Below, piece by piece: positions 53,813-63,311 of a stretch of DNA of 64,000 bases. Location of the stretch: NCBI RefSeq assembly GCF_001942345.1, contig NZ_MKKI01000043.1:186001-250000 (forward strand), read 5' to 3'. The stretch's first letter is position 1. The number at the start of each line of letters is the position of its first letter. A program made the position numbers and the translations under genes. This stretch comes from Corynebacterium sp. CNJ-954 (lineage in GTDB: Bacteria; Actinomycetota; Actinomycetes; Mycobacteriales; Mycobacteriaceae). Below the pieces are notes generated by a model. That model did no database searches, had not been told where the DNA came from, and saw only the letters and a list, made by a program, of their open reading frames with translations.

Positions 53813-54658
53813 GTGTTCCGCCGTTCCCACCGACATTCCTCCCTCCCCGCCCCCGGCCCGGACCGCGTCGCCGTTGTCACCGGCGCATCGTCGGGAATCG
53901 GTCAGGCGATCGCACTGGAACTCGGTCGCCGCGGACACAATCTGCTGCTTGTCGCACGTACCACCGGGCCGATGGAGCAGATCCGCGACGAACTCGCCAC
54001 CGCCCGTCCCGACATCAGCACCGAGATCCGCGCCTGCGACCTCGCCGATGCGTCGGCACGTGCCACCCTGATCGACGAGCTCACGACGCGGGATGTCCAC
54101 ATCATCGTCAACTCCGCCGGTGTCGCCACGTTCGGCGAGTTCCGCACACTCGACCCGTCCTATGAACGTCTCCAGTTCGAACTCAACGCCACCGCGGTCT
54201 TCGAGCTCACCTCTGCCGTCCTCCCGGGCATGGTGGCCGGCGGGGACGCCGGGATCGTCAACGTGGGCTCGGTCGCCGGCAACGCCGCCATACCGAACAA
54301 TGCGACCTACGTCGGCACGAAGGCCATGGTGAACACCTTCACCGAAGCACTGCACTACGAGCTGAAGGACACCGGCGTCCGCTGCACTCTCCTGGCACCG
54401 GGGCCGGTGCGTGAAGAGGTGAAGGACGATGCGCAGAGGACGATCGTCGACCGGGCCACCCCGGATTTCGTGTGGACGACGTACCCGGACTGCGCGACGG
54501 AGACCCTCGACGCACTTGCGGTGAACAAGTTGCGTGTCGTACCCGGTGGCCTGTCGAAGGTGGCGAACGTCCTGTCCACGTACCTTCCCCGCCGCATGAC
54601 CGCTCCGGTGTTCGGCGCGGCGTACTCCCGCATGGCTGAAGACCCGGGTCACGAGTAA
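53813..54658 (+). CDS. cmrA: Mycolate reductase CmrA (short-chain dehydrogenase)
   Basis: A 281-residue SDR with VVTGASSGIGQAIALEL, the NSAG motif, the catalytic Ser in VGSVAGN and YVGTK. It follows M. tuberculosis Rv2509 closely (NATYxxTKAxVNTF, LAPGPVR, PDFVW, KLRVVPGGLSK). Rv2509 and C. glutamicum CmrA reduce the 3-oxo group in the last step of mycolic acid synthesis. The neighbour orn matches the Rv2509-Rv2511 region. GTG 53813 with GAGGAG 10 nt upstream is the start. Confidence 0.9.
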   Translation: MFRRSHRHSSLPAPGPDRVAVVTGASSGIGQAIALELGRRGHNLLLVARTTGPMEQIRDELATARPDISTEIRACDLADASARATLIDELTTRDVHIIVNSAGVATFGEFRTLDPSYERLQFELNATAVFELTSAVLPGMVAGGDAGIVNVGSVAGNAAIPNNATYVGTKAMVNTFTEALHYELKDTGVRCTLLAPGPVREEVKDDAQRTIVDRATPDFVWTTYPDCATETLDALAVNKLRVVPGGLSKVANVLSTYLPRRMTAPVFGAAYSRMAEDPGHE

Positions 54659-54670
54659 GGTCCTGTACTC

Positions 54671-55300
54671 ATGACCCCGAACCAGATCGCCAAGAACGAC
54701 CGGATCGTCTGGGCTGACTGCGAGATGACCGGCCTCGACCCGGACCGGCACGTCCTCGTCGAGATCGCCGTCGTCGTCACGGACGCCGACCTGACCCCGC
54801 TGGACGACGGCATCGACATCGTGATCCACGCCTCCGAGGACGAACTCGCCGGCATGGACGACTTCGTCACCAGGATGCACGCAGACTCCGGTCTCACCGA
54901 GCAGATCCGTGAGAGCCCGGTGGGTGTCGCCGACGCGGAAGCACAGGTCGTGGAGTATCTCAAGAAGTACGTGCCCGTTGCCGGGGCCGCGCCCCTGGCA
55001 GGTAACTCCATCGCCAGTGACCGTAAGTTCATCTCCCGGTACATGCCCGACCTGGATGCGTTCCTGCACTACCGCATGATCGACGTGTCCTCCATCAAGG
55101 AGCTCGCCCGCCGCTGGTACCCACGCGCGTACAGCAACCAGCCGGACAAGGGGATGCAGCACCGGGCACTGGCGGACATCCGCGAATCCATCCGTGAACT
55201 CGACTACTACCGCCGTGCCTTGTTCGTCCCTGCTCCCGGCCCCACCAACGGCGAGGCCAAGGAGTGCGCCGAAGCAGCGTCCGAGGCCAACCCGATCTGA
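54671..55300 (+). CDS. orn: Oligoribonuclease
   Basis: A 209-residue DEDDh 3'-5' exonuclease that degrades 2-5 nt RNA ends to mononucleotides. It has [11 protein letters not shown] (two acidic ligands), the middle [13 protein letters not shown] (Asp) and [13 protein letters not shown] (His and Asp). It begins 12 bp after cmrA, so the two are likely cotranscribed. tRNA-His follows. Confidence 0.96.
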   Translation: MTPNQIAKNDRIVWADCEMTGLDPDRHVLVEIAVVVTDADLTPLDDGIDIVIHASEDELAGMDDFVTRMHADSGLTEQIRESPVGVADAEAQVVEYLKKYVPVAGAAPLAGNSIASDRKFISRYMPDLDAFLHYRMIDVSSIKELARRWYPRAYSNQPDKGMQHRALADIRESIRELDYYRRALFVPAPGPTNGEAKECAEAASEANPI

Positions 55301-55395
55301 CGGTGAGCGGCACGTTTGGTGTGGTCGCCGGGCGTGGTCTAGTATGAATCCCGCTGCAGCAACGACGCCGGGCCTGGTTGCCGTTATGCATGCAT

Positions 55396-55469
55396 GGTGG
55401 CTGTAGTTCAGCTGGTAGAGCACCAGGTTGTGATCCTGGGTGTCGCGGGTTCGAGTCCCGTCAGCCACC
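55396..55469 (+). tRNA. tRNA-His (anticodon GTG)
   Basis: Acceptor GTGGCTG/CAGCCAC with an encoded G at -1 (55396) opposite discriminator C (55469), as required for tRNA-His. Anticodon stem CCAGG/CCTGG with loop TTGTGAT; T loop TTCGAGT. CCA is not encoded. Confidence 0.95.
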
Positions 55470-55478
55470 CCGAAGAAT

Positions 55479-55520
55479 GAACCCGGTCCCACCGTCTTTG
55501 CGGACGGTGGGACCGGGTTC
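55479..55520. terminator. Bidirectional hairpin between tRNA-His and the next gene
   Basis: GAACCCGGTCCCACCGTC paired perfectly with its complement around TTTGCG (18-bp stem). T-runs are short, but the stem is very strong. Confidence 0.75.
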
Positions 55521-55544
55521 AGCGTATGTCCTGTGAATGCCCGG

Positions 55545-56759
55545 TCACACCGAGTAGCCGAGCACCTCGAACGTCAGCCCCGCCGCAGTCAGCCGGTCGA
55601 TGAGGTTCTCCCCCATGGCCGTTGCCGTGGTGAGCTGACCGGCGAGGCGGGGATTGTCGTCGAACGCCAGCGACAGCGCCGACTCCGCCAGCATCTTGGC
55701 CGTCTCCGTGTATCCCGGGTCTCCCCCGCTCACACGGGTGTGGACGGTCTTCCCCGCCGCCGAACCCACGAACTCGACGGTGAACCAGGTCCTGTCCCGG
55801 CGCTCCTGTGACGGCCCGTCACCCGCAGCGATCCTCTGCGCGACCGCCCGCCGCACCAGCGGGATCTGTACCGCCGCGATGCCGAGCACGAATCCGAGGA
55901 CAGAGGCCGGGACCGTGCGGAACTTCTTCGCGCCGGCATTGTGCGAGTAGGTGAATTCCGGGCCGTAGTCGTCGGCCGACGGTGCGGTGAGGGCCGACCG
56001 CGTGACGATCTGACCGTCGATCGTCGGCAACGGAATCAACCATGTTCCCGTGACGCGGTCACGCTGGGGCAGTCCGACCGCCAACCGTGCCCGCCGGTCG
56101 GACGGGCGTGACTCGGCCTTGCGCCGTTCCGACGCCGCCTGCCACATCGGACGCAGACGTGACAACTGCTTCAGCCCGGAGTGCAGCGTCCCGCCGGACA
56201 AGGACGCATTGGTCCGGACGACACCACGGACCTGCATCGGCACGTCTCCGGGAAGCTGCCTGGCGGTGTACAGCGCTCCGAGGTCATGGGGAATCGAATC
56301 GAATCCGCACGCGTGGACGAGCCTGGCTCCGGTCTTCCTCGCTGTGGCGTCATTCTCCAGGAACATCCGGTCGACGAACTCCGGCTCGCCGGTCAGGTCC
56401 ACATAGTCGGTACCCTCCTCTGCACAGGCGGCGACAAGATCTGCCCCGTACTCGAGGTACGGCCCCACCGTGGTGATGACGACCTTCGCTGAGCGGGCGA
56501 CCTCACGCAGAGAGGTCGGATCCGTCGAGTCGGCGTGCAGCAGCCCGATATCCGAGATCGACGGACTGTCACTGATGAGCCGGTCCCGCACCGCCTCGAG
56601 CTTGCCGTGGTTGCGTCCGGCCAGAGCCATCCTGCCCGACTCGGGCAGGTGTCCGGCCAGGTAGTCAGCGGTGAGCCCGCCGGCGAAGCCGGTGGCGCCG
56701 AAAAGTACGACGTCGAACGGACGTTCCGGATTCGAGCGGTGATCATGGGTTTCTGACAT
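55545..56759 (-). CDS. Saccharopine-dehydrogenase-like / trans-acting enoyl reductase family protein
   Basis: A 404-residue protein with an N-terminal Rossmann motif (VVLFGATGFAGGLTADYL), the family core GTDYVDLTGEPEF and HACGFDSIPHDLGAL, and a hydrophobic helix near 290-310 (SVLGFVLGIAAVQIPLV). Relatives in mycobacteria (such as the Rv2449c and Rv2953 types) reduce lipid intermediates, so a role in envelope lipid metabolism is likely. True lysine-pathway activity is improbable. ATG 56759 has GGAAGG upstream. Confidence 0.82.
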   Translation of the reverse strand: MSETHDHRSNPERPFDVVLFGATGFAGGLTADYLAGHLPESGRMALAGRNHGKLEAVRDRLISDSPSISDIGLLHADSTDPTSLREVARSAKVVITTVGPYLEYGADLVAACAEEGTDYVDLTGEPEFVDRMFLENDATARKTGARLVHACGFDSIPHDLGALYTARQLPGDVPMQVRGVVRTNASLSGGTLHSGLKQLSRLRPMWQAASERRKAESRPSDRRARLAVGLPQRDRVTGTWLIPLPTIDGQIVTRSALTAPSADDYGPEFTYSHNAGAKKFRTVPASVLGFVLGIAAVQIPLVRRAVAQRIAAGDGPSQERRDRTWFTVEFVGSAAGKTVHTRVSGGDPGYTETAKMLAESALSLAFDDNPRLAGQLTTATAMGENLIDRLTAAGLTFEVLGYSV

Positions 56760-56911
56760 GGTGCCTTCCGGTCCGATGGACATGTCCCTACATGTTTACA
56801 GTGCTCACGAGTGTAGGTACGTCTCCCGGAGTCGTCAACGGCAACGGACGGGATCTGAGTCACCGTACGGATCACCACCGGGCAGGAAAATGCCCTCTGC
56901 GGTGACTCAGA

Positions 56912-58141
56912 TCAGCGCTGGGGGAACATCGCCCTCACGCCGTGCCGCTTCGCCGCGAACCACAGGGCCGCCAGTCCGTCTCCACCAATGGCCCGTCCGT
57001 CGGTGATCCGGTCCATCTGCATCTCGTACCAGGCCACCCCCACCAACGATTCGGCGTGCTCATCGAGCGACCCGATATGCGTCGTCAACCGGGGCAGTCG
57101 CACGCGCTCCCGGTCACCGTGGACGATGATCTCGTTGGCCAGTTCAGGGATGAGGACCATCGGGCGCGCCATGCCGATCAGGTCGCCCAGCCCGTCGTCC
57201 AACCCTTTCTCCACGTCTGCGGCACACCGGAACCCTCCGGTGACCAGCACAGGGACATCCACGGCCTCTCGGATGCGGCGGGCCTGGTCGCCGAAGAAGA
57301 TCTCCCCGGTATCGCCGGTGGCATCGACCTCGTCACCGAGCATCAACGGAGCAGCGTACGTACCGCCGGACACCTCGATGACGTCCACTCCCAACTCGGC
57401 GAGCTTCTGGGCGACCCGGAGCGACTCCTCTTCACCGAAGCCACCGGACACTCCGTCCGACGCATTGATACGCACCGAGACGGGGAAGTCGTCGCCGACC
57501 TTCTTGCGCACCGCGCGGTAGACCTCGGTGAGCAGACGCATGCGCCCTTCGAGGTCACCGCCGTACTCGTCGGTGCGCAGGTTGTCCGCCGGGGACAGGA
57601 ACTGGTTGATGAGGTAGCCGTGCCCTGCCTGGATCTGCACACCGGTGAACCCGGTCTCCCGAGCGATCAACGCAGTGTAGGCGAAGCGCCACACGATCAG
57701 GTCGATGTCGGAGACTGTGAGCTCGCGGGGATCAGCGAAGTAGCGGCCGATGCGGCCCGCCATCGGGACCGCGCTGGGGGCGACGGGGTATTTGTTGATG
57801 CTCCGCGGCGACTGCTTGCCCGGATGATTGAGCTGCATCCACAGGTGGGTGTCGTTCACCGTACCGGCCGTAGCCCAACTACGCAGCATGTCAAGGTGGC
57901 GGTCATCGGTGGCGACGACGGACCCCGGCTCGCCCCGGTGCTCGGAGTCCACCATCACGCCGCCGGTCACGACGAGACCGGATCCACCGTGGGCCCACCG
58001 TCGGTACAGGTCGAGGTGCTGGTTGGACGGCCCACCCGAGGGGGTCGCCAGGCCTTCACTCGTGGAGGCCTTCACAAGTCGGTTCTTCAGTGTGGTGCCG
58101 CACGGCAGCTCCAGGGGTGCGGCAACCGGTGTAGGGGTCAC
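56912..58141 (-). CDS. NADH:flavin oxidoreductase, old yellow enzyme family
   Basis: A 409-residue FMN TIM barrel. It has TLKNRLVKASTSEGL near the N terminus, the substrate-site region LWMQLNHPGKQ, QAGHGYLINQFLSP with the conserved His-containing motif, and the phosphate-binding VLVTGGFRCAADVEKGL. There is no iron-sulfur domain. Such enzymes reduce activated C=C bonds of enones. The start is GTG 58141 with GGAGAG upstream. Confidence 0.87.
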   Translation of the reverse strand: MTPTPVAAPLELPCGTTLKNRLVKASTSEGLATPSGGPSNQHLDLYRRWAHGGSGLVVTGGVMVDSEHRGEPGSVVATDDRHLDMLRSWATAGTVNDTHLWMQLNHPGKQSPRSINKYPVAPSAVPMAGRIGRYFADPRELTVSDIDLIVWRFAYTALIARETGFTGVQIQAGHGYLINQFLSPADNLRTDEYGGDLEGRMRLLTEVYRAVRKKVGDDFPVSVRINASDGVSGGFGEEESLRVAQKLAELGVDVIEVSGGTYAAPLMLGDEVDATGDTGEIFFGDQARRIREAVDVPVLVTGGFRCAADVEKGLDDGLGDLIGMARPMVLIPELANEIIVHGDRERVRLPRLTTHIGSLDEHAESLVGVAWYEMQMDRITDGRAIGGDGLAALWFAAKRHGVRAMFPQR

Positions 58142-58279
58142 GGTGACTCTCCAAAATTTCAGGTATCCGGTGGTTCTTCTCAGTGACGGTCCGCCCGACG
58201 GCCCCGTCACCCGCAGACTGTACCTGCTGGTCGTCGCCTGTATGTCATACCGCAGCGCACAGACTCAGGAACTGCTGTA

Positions 58280-58597
58280 TCACACCCCGTCGACGTCGAA
58301 GTACAGGTGGGCGTGACGAGAGCACCCGGGGTTGAAGGACGCCGCACAGCCGGGGCAGCACGAGCCGCTGTCGAGATACGCCTGCACCGTCATCCAGTGA
58401 CCGCAGGCCCGACACAGCACGGCGTCCCCGGTGTCGAAGAGTGCGCGCGGCCAGGTGACGATACGGTGGCCTTCCGCCTCATCATGGCAGTGCAGACACG
58501 GGTACGTCCGCCCGCAGCAGTGGAACCTGATCGCGACAATGTCTCGGGAGGTGCTCCAGTGTGGACAGCCGACCCCTCCGATCAGCGGGTCCGCCAT
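58280..58597 (-). CDS. CHY zinc-finger protein
   Basis: A 105-residue protein with the full CHY pattern: CPHW, HCCGRTYPCLHCHDEAEGH, then CRACGHWMTVQAY, CCPGC and FNPGCSRHAHLYF. It should bind three zinc ions. The bacterial stand-alone family has no settled function. Its ATG shares one base with the stop of the dicarboxylate symporter (TAATG), so the two are cotranscribed. Confidence 0.85.
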   Translation of the reverse strand: MADPLIGGVGCPHWSTSRDIVAIRFHCCGRTYPCLHCHDEAEGHRIVTWPRALFDTGDAVLCRACGHWMTVQAYLDSGSCCPGCAASFNPGCSRHAHLYFDVDGV

Positions 58598-59910
58598 TAC
58601 TGCTCCTCCGGTACGGGCCCCTGGCCCGCCGGGGCGTCTTCGGCAAGGTCGATGTCTGGATCGAAGGTCCGACGTCCGTCGTAGATGTCACGGTCGATGT
58701 CGTCGTCGGACGCCGCGACGAGCATCGCCACGAAGGTGTCGCCGTTGACGTTGAGGAAGGTCCGCAGGATCCCGGTGAACCAGTCCACCGCGATCAGCAG
58801 GCCGACCGCCTCGACGGGAAGATCCAGCGAGGCTGCCAGGAACATGGCGACGACGGGGAATCCGCCGGGAACGGTGATTGTCCCCATATTCAGCATGATC
58901 GACAGTGCCACACCCAGGACGATCTGTCCGAAAGTCAGCTCCACTCCCCCTGCCTGTGCCAGGAACAGGATCACGATCATGTAGTTGAGGACCGCCCCGT
59001 AGGACCCCATGGTCAGGCCGATGGAGAGAGTGAAGTTCGCGACCCTCGGGCGCACCCCGACCTTCTCCACGGTGTTGCGAAGCACGGTGGGGAAAGTGAC
59101 GGCGGAACTCGTGGTCGTCACCGCGACAACTGTCTGTTCGACCAGTTTGGCCGGCAACTTCCACACGTTCAGCCGGGTTCGTGCCCAGATGACGAGCACG
59201 AAGACGGCCATGAGTATCAGCACACCGATCAAGGTGGTCACAAGGTACTTCACCGCCGACGTGATCACCGCGACCCCCTGTTCACCGGTCAGGGACGCCA
59301 ACAGGCAGAAGACCCCGACCGGGGCGATGTACATCACGTACTGGATCATGGTGAGCACCACGGCCTGGATGCCCTCGAAGATCCCGATCAACGTACGGTT
59401 CCCGGTCTGCGCCATGTAGCGGTTCAACGCGATTCCGAAGATCAGGGAGAACACGATGATCGGCAACATGTCGGCATTCGCCATCGCTTCAACGACATTG
59501 GTGGACACGAACCCCAGCAGGGTGTCCTGCCACGTCCCCGCCTGCTGTGCCCCCTCCTGGAGAGACGGATCCAGTTCGCCGGTGAAGACCATCCCGTCCC
59601 CGGGTCTGATCACACTGCCGAGACCCCAGGCGAGAACAGCGGCAAGGAAGGAGAAGGCGAACATCCACCCGAATGTCCGTGCCGCAACCAGACCTGTCCC
59701 TTTCCCGGACATTGAGCCGGTCGCCACAATGACGGACGCCATGACCAGGGGAACGATCGACATCTGGATCAGCCGGATGAACATGTCCCCGATAAACTGC
59801 AGGTTTGCCGCCCAGTCGCCGACAATCAACCCGAAGACCATTCCGGCGACCGCTCCCACCCCGATCATCACGGCGGGGCTGCGCAGGAGCTTACGTGTTC
59901 TCAATCCCAT
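58597..59910 (-). CDS. Dicarboxylate/amino acid:cation symporter (DAACS family)
   Basis: A 437-residue carrier of the GltP/DctA type. It has the TTSSAVTFPTVL serine-rich hairpin tip, NMGTITVPGGFPVV in place of the NMDGT motif and AVDWFTGILRTFLNVNGD as the TM8 substrate region. An acidic tail ends PVPEEQ. The start is most likely ATG 59910; a GTG ten codons upstream is possible and neither has a clear ribosome site. Substrates are C4-dicarboxylates or acidic amino acids. Confidence 0.86.
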   Translation of the reverse strand: MGLRTRKLLRSPAVMIGVGAVAGMVFGLIVGDWAANLQFIGDMFIRLIQMSIVPLVMASVIVATGSMSGKGTGLVAARTFGWMFAFSFLAAVLAWGLGSVIRPGDGMVFTGELDPSLQEGAQQAGTWQDTLLGFVSTNVVEAMANADMLPIIVFSLIFGIALNRYMAQTGNRTLIGIFEGIQAVVLTMIQYVMYIAPVGVFCLLASLTGEQGVAVITSAVKYLVTTLIGVLILMAVFVLVIWARTRLNVWKLPAKLVEQTVVAVTTTSSAVTFPTVLRNTVEKVGVRPRVANFTLSIGLTMGSYGAVLNYMIVILFLAQAGGVELTFGQIVLGVALSIMLNMGTITVPGGFPVVAMFLAASLDLPVEAVGLLIAVDWFTGILRTFLNVNGDTFVAMLVAASDDDIDRDIYDGRRTFDPDIDLAEDAPAGQGPVPEEQ

Positions 59911-59979
59911 CGCAGTAATGTTAGTCGACAAATGTTTCACCACGATGCCAATGCGGTTAACGTTCACTAGGCTTGGCAC

Positions 59980-60534
59980 ATGAGTACTGCACAGACACTT
60001 CTGGGAGTTCTGAGGGTAATTCTGCTCTTCGGCGGGATTCCCATGGGCGTGGCGGCTCTCGTACTGGTGCTCATGCATTTGTCGGAGCGGGACAACGCCG
60101 ACGAACTCCGGACGGACGGCAGATCGCTGGGTAATGTCGGTGCCGCATTCTGCGGTATCGCGGTCGGCGTCTCACTGTGGCTGCTCTGGTTCAGCTGGGG
60201 CGATCCCTCCGGCTACGCGACCTGGGCAATCGTCGGAGCCGTCATCACTGCCCTCGCTGCCGTTATCGGGATCGGCGCCGTGACCCGGTGGCGGCAGACA
60301 GGCCCGTTCGTCGTGGCGCTCGGAGGCTTGTTCGGCTTCTCCTCGACTTTCGCTGTTGACGCCAGCTTCTACGACACCACGGGCCTGTGGGGTGTGGGGT
60401 ATCTGATGGTCATCTTCATCGCCGGTTTCATCCTGGCGATCATCGCCACTGTCGTCGTACTCGTCAGGAGCCGGCCCTCACCGAACCGGAGGAGCACAGG
60501 TGACACAGGTAGCGCCGGGGGTGTGGACTCATGA
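59980..60534 (+). CDS. Integral membrane protein, first of a tandem pair
   Basis: A 184-residue protein with about five hydrophobic helices, no known domain. It shares LWLLWFSWG, TRWRQTGPFVVALGGLFGF and TTGLWGVGYLM with the next protein, so the genes arose by duplication. A TAGGCT -10 box ends 6 nt before ATG 59980 and no ribosome site is present, so the transcript is probably leaderless. It is divergent from the DAACS carrier. Confidence 0.7.
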   Translation: MSTAQTLLGVLRVILLFGGIPMGVAALVLVLMHLSERDNADELRTDGRSLGNVGAAFCGIAVGVSLWLLWFSWGDPSGYATWAIVGAVITALAAVIGIGAVTRWRQTGPFVVALGGLFGFSSTFAVDASFYDTTGLWGVGYLMVIFIAGFILAIIATVVVLVRSRPSPNRRSTGDTGSAGGVDS

Positions 60535-61040
60535 CCACCGTAGAGAAGCTCCTCAGTATAGGGCACACGATGTTGTTGTTCGGTGGCCCCGTGCTCGTGC
60601 TCTGTGCACTCCTGATCCTCGCCGTCCACGTAGTGGAGAAGCAGAGGTCCTCCCCCGCTCCCGATCCGAGGGCGCGCTGGGGCAATGCACGTGCTGCGAT
60701 CACTGGCATAGCTGCCGGTGTTGCCCTGTGGCTCCTCTGGTTCAGCTGGGGTCCGGGCGGGAACATCGACATCGTGATGGGTATCGGCGCCGTGGTCTCT
60801 GCGTTCGGCACCCTCGTGTGGCTGAGCATCCGGACCAGGTGGAGGTGGACGGGGCCCTTCACCGTGGCACTGGGTGGGTTGGCCGGCTTCACGACTGCGT
60901 TCGCAGTGTCCGATGGCTACACCGACATCACCGGACTGTGGGCGGTGGGCTACCTGATGATGACGATCGGCGGGGTGATCGTCCTGGCACTCATCGCCGG
61001 GGGAATCGTGGTGGTCAGGTCGGATGACTGGACGGACTGA
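60531..61040 (+). CDS. Integral membrane protein, second of a tandem pair
   Basis: A 169-residue paralogue of the preceding protein (LWLLWFSWGPGG, TRWRWTGPFTVALGGLAGF, ITGLWAVGYLM) with the same helix layout. The ATG overlaps the upstream stop (ATGA), so the pair is coupled and may form a hetero-oligomer. I do not recognise the family. Confidence 0.7.
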   Translation: MTTVEKLLSIGHTMLLFGGPVLVLCALLILAVHVVEKQRSSPAPDPRARWGNARAAITGIAAGVALWLLWFSWGPGGNIDIVMGIGAVVSAFGTLVWLSIRTRWRWTGPFTVALGGLAGFTTAFAVSDGYTDITGLWAVGYLMMTIGGVIVLALIAGGIVVVRSDDWTD

Positions 61041-61097
61041 CCGACGGTTCTCTCGACGAAGGGTTTCATGTCCGGCCCGTGTTCTAGGGTGGACGGC

Positions 61098-63227
61098 ATG
61101 GCCAGTGAGAACCCCTTCGATGACCGACTCCGCGTCCGCGCGACCGAGATCCTGCGTGAGTTGACGGGGAACCCGGACGCGACCTTCCGCGACGGCCAGT
61201 TCGACGCCATCGCCGCCCTCGTCAACGACCACCGGCGCGTACTCGTCGTCCAGCGAACCGGGTGGGGGAAATCGGCGGTGTACTTCGTCGCCGCCCGCCT
61301 CATACGGGAGGGGTACGGCGCCGAACGTGGCCCGACGTTGATCATCTCTCCCCTGCTGGCCCTGATGCGCGACCAGGTCGCCGCTGCCGGGCGTGCCCGA
61401 GTCCACGCTGCGACGATCAACTCATCGAATGCGACGGAGTGGGATTCCGTTCTCGACAGTCTCACGGCGGGCGACCTGGATGTGTTGCTGATCTCCCCGG
61501 AGCGTCTGACCAACCCGAAGTTCCGCACCAATGTCCTCGACGTCCTGCTCGACCCGTCCCGCGCCGGCGTAGGGATGATCGTGGTCGATGAGGCGCACTG
61601 TATTTCAGACTGGGGGCACGACTTCCGTCCGGACTACCGGCGGATCGGCGCACTCCTCGACGGTCTCCCCGCTGACCTTCCGGTGTTGGCGACGACGGCG
61701 ACGGCGAATACCCGCGTGGTCACCGATGTCGCCGCACAGCTCGGTGACAACACCATGGTCGTCCGGGGTGCGCTCTCCCGGGACTCGCTCCGTCTGGGTG
61801 TGGCGCCGACTGCCTCGGCCGAACACCGCATCGGGTGGCTCACCCAGCATCTCGGTGACTTCCAGGGCTCCGGCATCGTCTACGCCCTGACGGTGTCCGC
61901 GGCTGAGGACACCACACGTGCGTTGTCCGAGGCAGGCTGGAACGTGGCGTCCTACACCGGACGCACCGACGCCGAGGACAGGGCACGCCTGGAGCAGTCG
62001 CTGAAGGACAATGACGTCAAGGCGCTGGTCGCCACCAGCGCCCTGGGTATGGGTTTCGACAAACCCGACCTCGGCTTTGTGGTCCATCTCGGGGCGCCGA
62101 GTTCTGCAGTGGCGTACTACCAGCAGGTGGGACGTGCCGGACGTGCCACGGACAATGCGGACGTCCTGCTCCTCCCCGGCAACGAGGACTCGAATATCTG
62201 GGAGTACTTCGCCACGGCCTCGATGCCGGACGAAGACGAGGCGCAGGCTGTGCTGTCCGCGTTGTCTGAGGCTGATGCCCCGCTGTCGGTACCGGCCTTG
62301 GAGCCCCTGGTCGGTGTGAAACGTTCCCGGTTGGAGTTGTTGCTGAAGACTCTCCAGGTCGATGGGGCTGTCGACCGGGTACAGGGCGGCTTCGTCTCCA
62401 CCGGCCTCCCGTGGTCCTATGATGCAGAGCGGTATGCGGCAGTGGCCGAGGCCCGCCGCAGGGAGGCCGACGCCATGCTGGAGTACGAGGCGGGGCACCG
62501 GTGCCGCATGCGTTTCCTGGCTGAGACCCTCGACGATCCGCACGCGCATGACTGTGGTCGGTGCGATGTCTGTGCCGGCCAGTGGTGGGAGTCCGGTGTC
62601 GACGACAGCAGCACCGCCGGCGCCCGCCGGATCCTGTCCGGAATCGGTGTTCCCGTCGAGCCGCGCGGTCAGTGGCCGTCCGGCATGGCCACGATCGGTG
62701 TCCCGTTGAAAGGGAAGATACCGGTGGACGAACGCGTGTCCGCCGGTCGCGCCGTCGCCCGGTTCACCGACCTCGGCCCCGGTCAGGTGCTGCGCAGCTT
62801 CCTGGCGAACGGTGCCGAGGATGCTCCCGTGCCGAAGAACATCGCCGACTGGTGCATCACCGCGCTCAAGGAATGGGAGTGGGAGGAGCGCCCGACGGTC
62901 GTTGCCGGCATGCCGAGTACGACACGTCCGGTGACCTGTGCTGATCTGGCCCGCGGCCTGGCACAGATCGGAAGGATGACGGAGGCCGGCCCACTCTCCT
63001 ACACCCGGGATCCGGGTTCCCCTGACGTGAACAGCGCCTACCGCGTGCAGAATCTTCACGGCGCATTCAATGTGGATCCGGCGACAGCTGAGGCCGTCGA
63101 CGGGCAGGTCGTGTTACTGGTGGATACCGAGATCGGTTCCCGCTGGGCGATGACACTCGCCGGCCGGGAACTGCGCAAGGCCGGTGCCCGTGCCGTCCTT
63201 CCCTTCGCTCTGGCGCTGCGGGGCTGA
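61098..63227 (+). CDS. recQ: RecQ-type ATP-dependent DNA helicase
   Basis: A 709-residue superfamily 2 helicase. It has Walker A QRTGWGKSAVYF, IVVDEAHCISDWGHDFRPDY (DEAH and RecQ-specific extension), LATTATAN (motif III), DKPDLGFVVH and QQVGRAGRATDNADV (motif VI). A zinc-like CRMRFLAETL ... CGRCDVC follows. The last 180 residues are not a standard HRDC domain. ATG 61098 lies 7 nt after TAGGGT and has no good ribosome site; the longer upstream frame is not supported. Confidence 0.9.
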   Translation: MASENPFDDRLRVRATEILRELTGNPDATFRDGQFDAIAALVNDHRRVLVVQRTGWGKSAVYFVAARLIREGYGAERGPTLIISPLLALMRDQVAAAGRARVHAATINSSNATEWDSVLDSLTAGDLDVLLISPERLTNPKFRTNVLDVLLDPSRAGVGMIVVDEAHCISDWGHDFRPDYRRIGALLDGLPADLPVLATTATANTRVVTDVAAQLGDNTMVVRGALSRDSLRLGVAPTASAEHRIGWLTQHLGDFQGSGIVYALTVSAAEDTTRALSEAGWNVASYTGRTDAEDRARLEQSLKDNDVKALVATSALGMGFDKPDLGFVVHLGAPSSAVAYYQQVGRAGRATDNADVLLLPGNEDSNIWEYFATASMPDEDEAQAVLSALSEADAPLSVPALEPLVGVKRSRLELLLKTLQVDGAVDRVQGGFVSTGLPWSYDAERYAAVAEARRREADAMLEYEAGHRCRMRFLAETLDDPHAHDCGRCDVCAGQWWESGVDDSSTAGARRILSGIGVPVEPRGQWPSGMATIGVPLKGKIPVDERVSAGRAVARFTDLGPGQVLRSFLANGAEDAPVPKNIADWCITALKEWEWEERPTVVAGMPSTTRPVTCADLARGLAQIGRMTEAGPLSYTRDPGSPDVNSAYRVQNLHGAFNVDPATAEAVDGQVVLLVDTEIGSRWAMTLAGRELRKAGARAVLPFALALRG

Positions 63228-63311
63228 GCCTGGGGTCGGGCGTAGGCTGGTTCGCGGAAAAACCAGGGCGGCACGCCACCTCCTGCCCCTCACCGTAAGA
63301 AAGGCCAGTCG

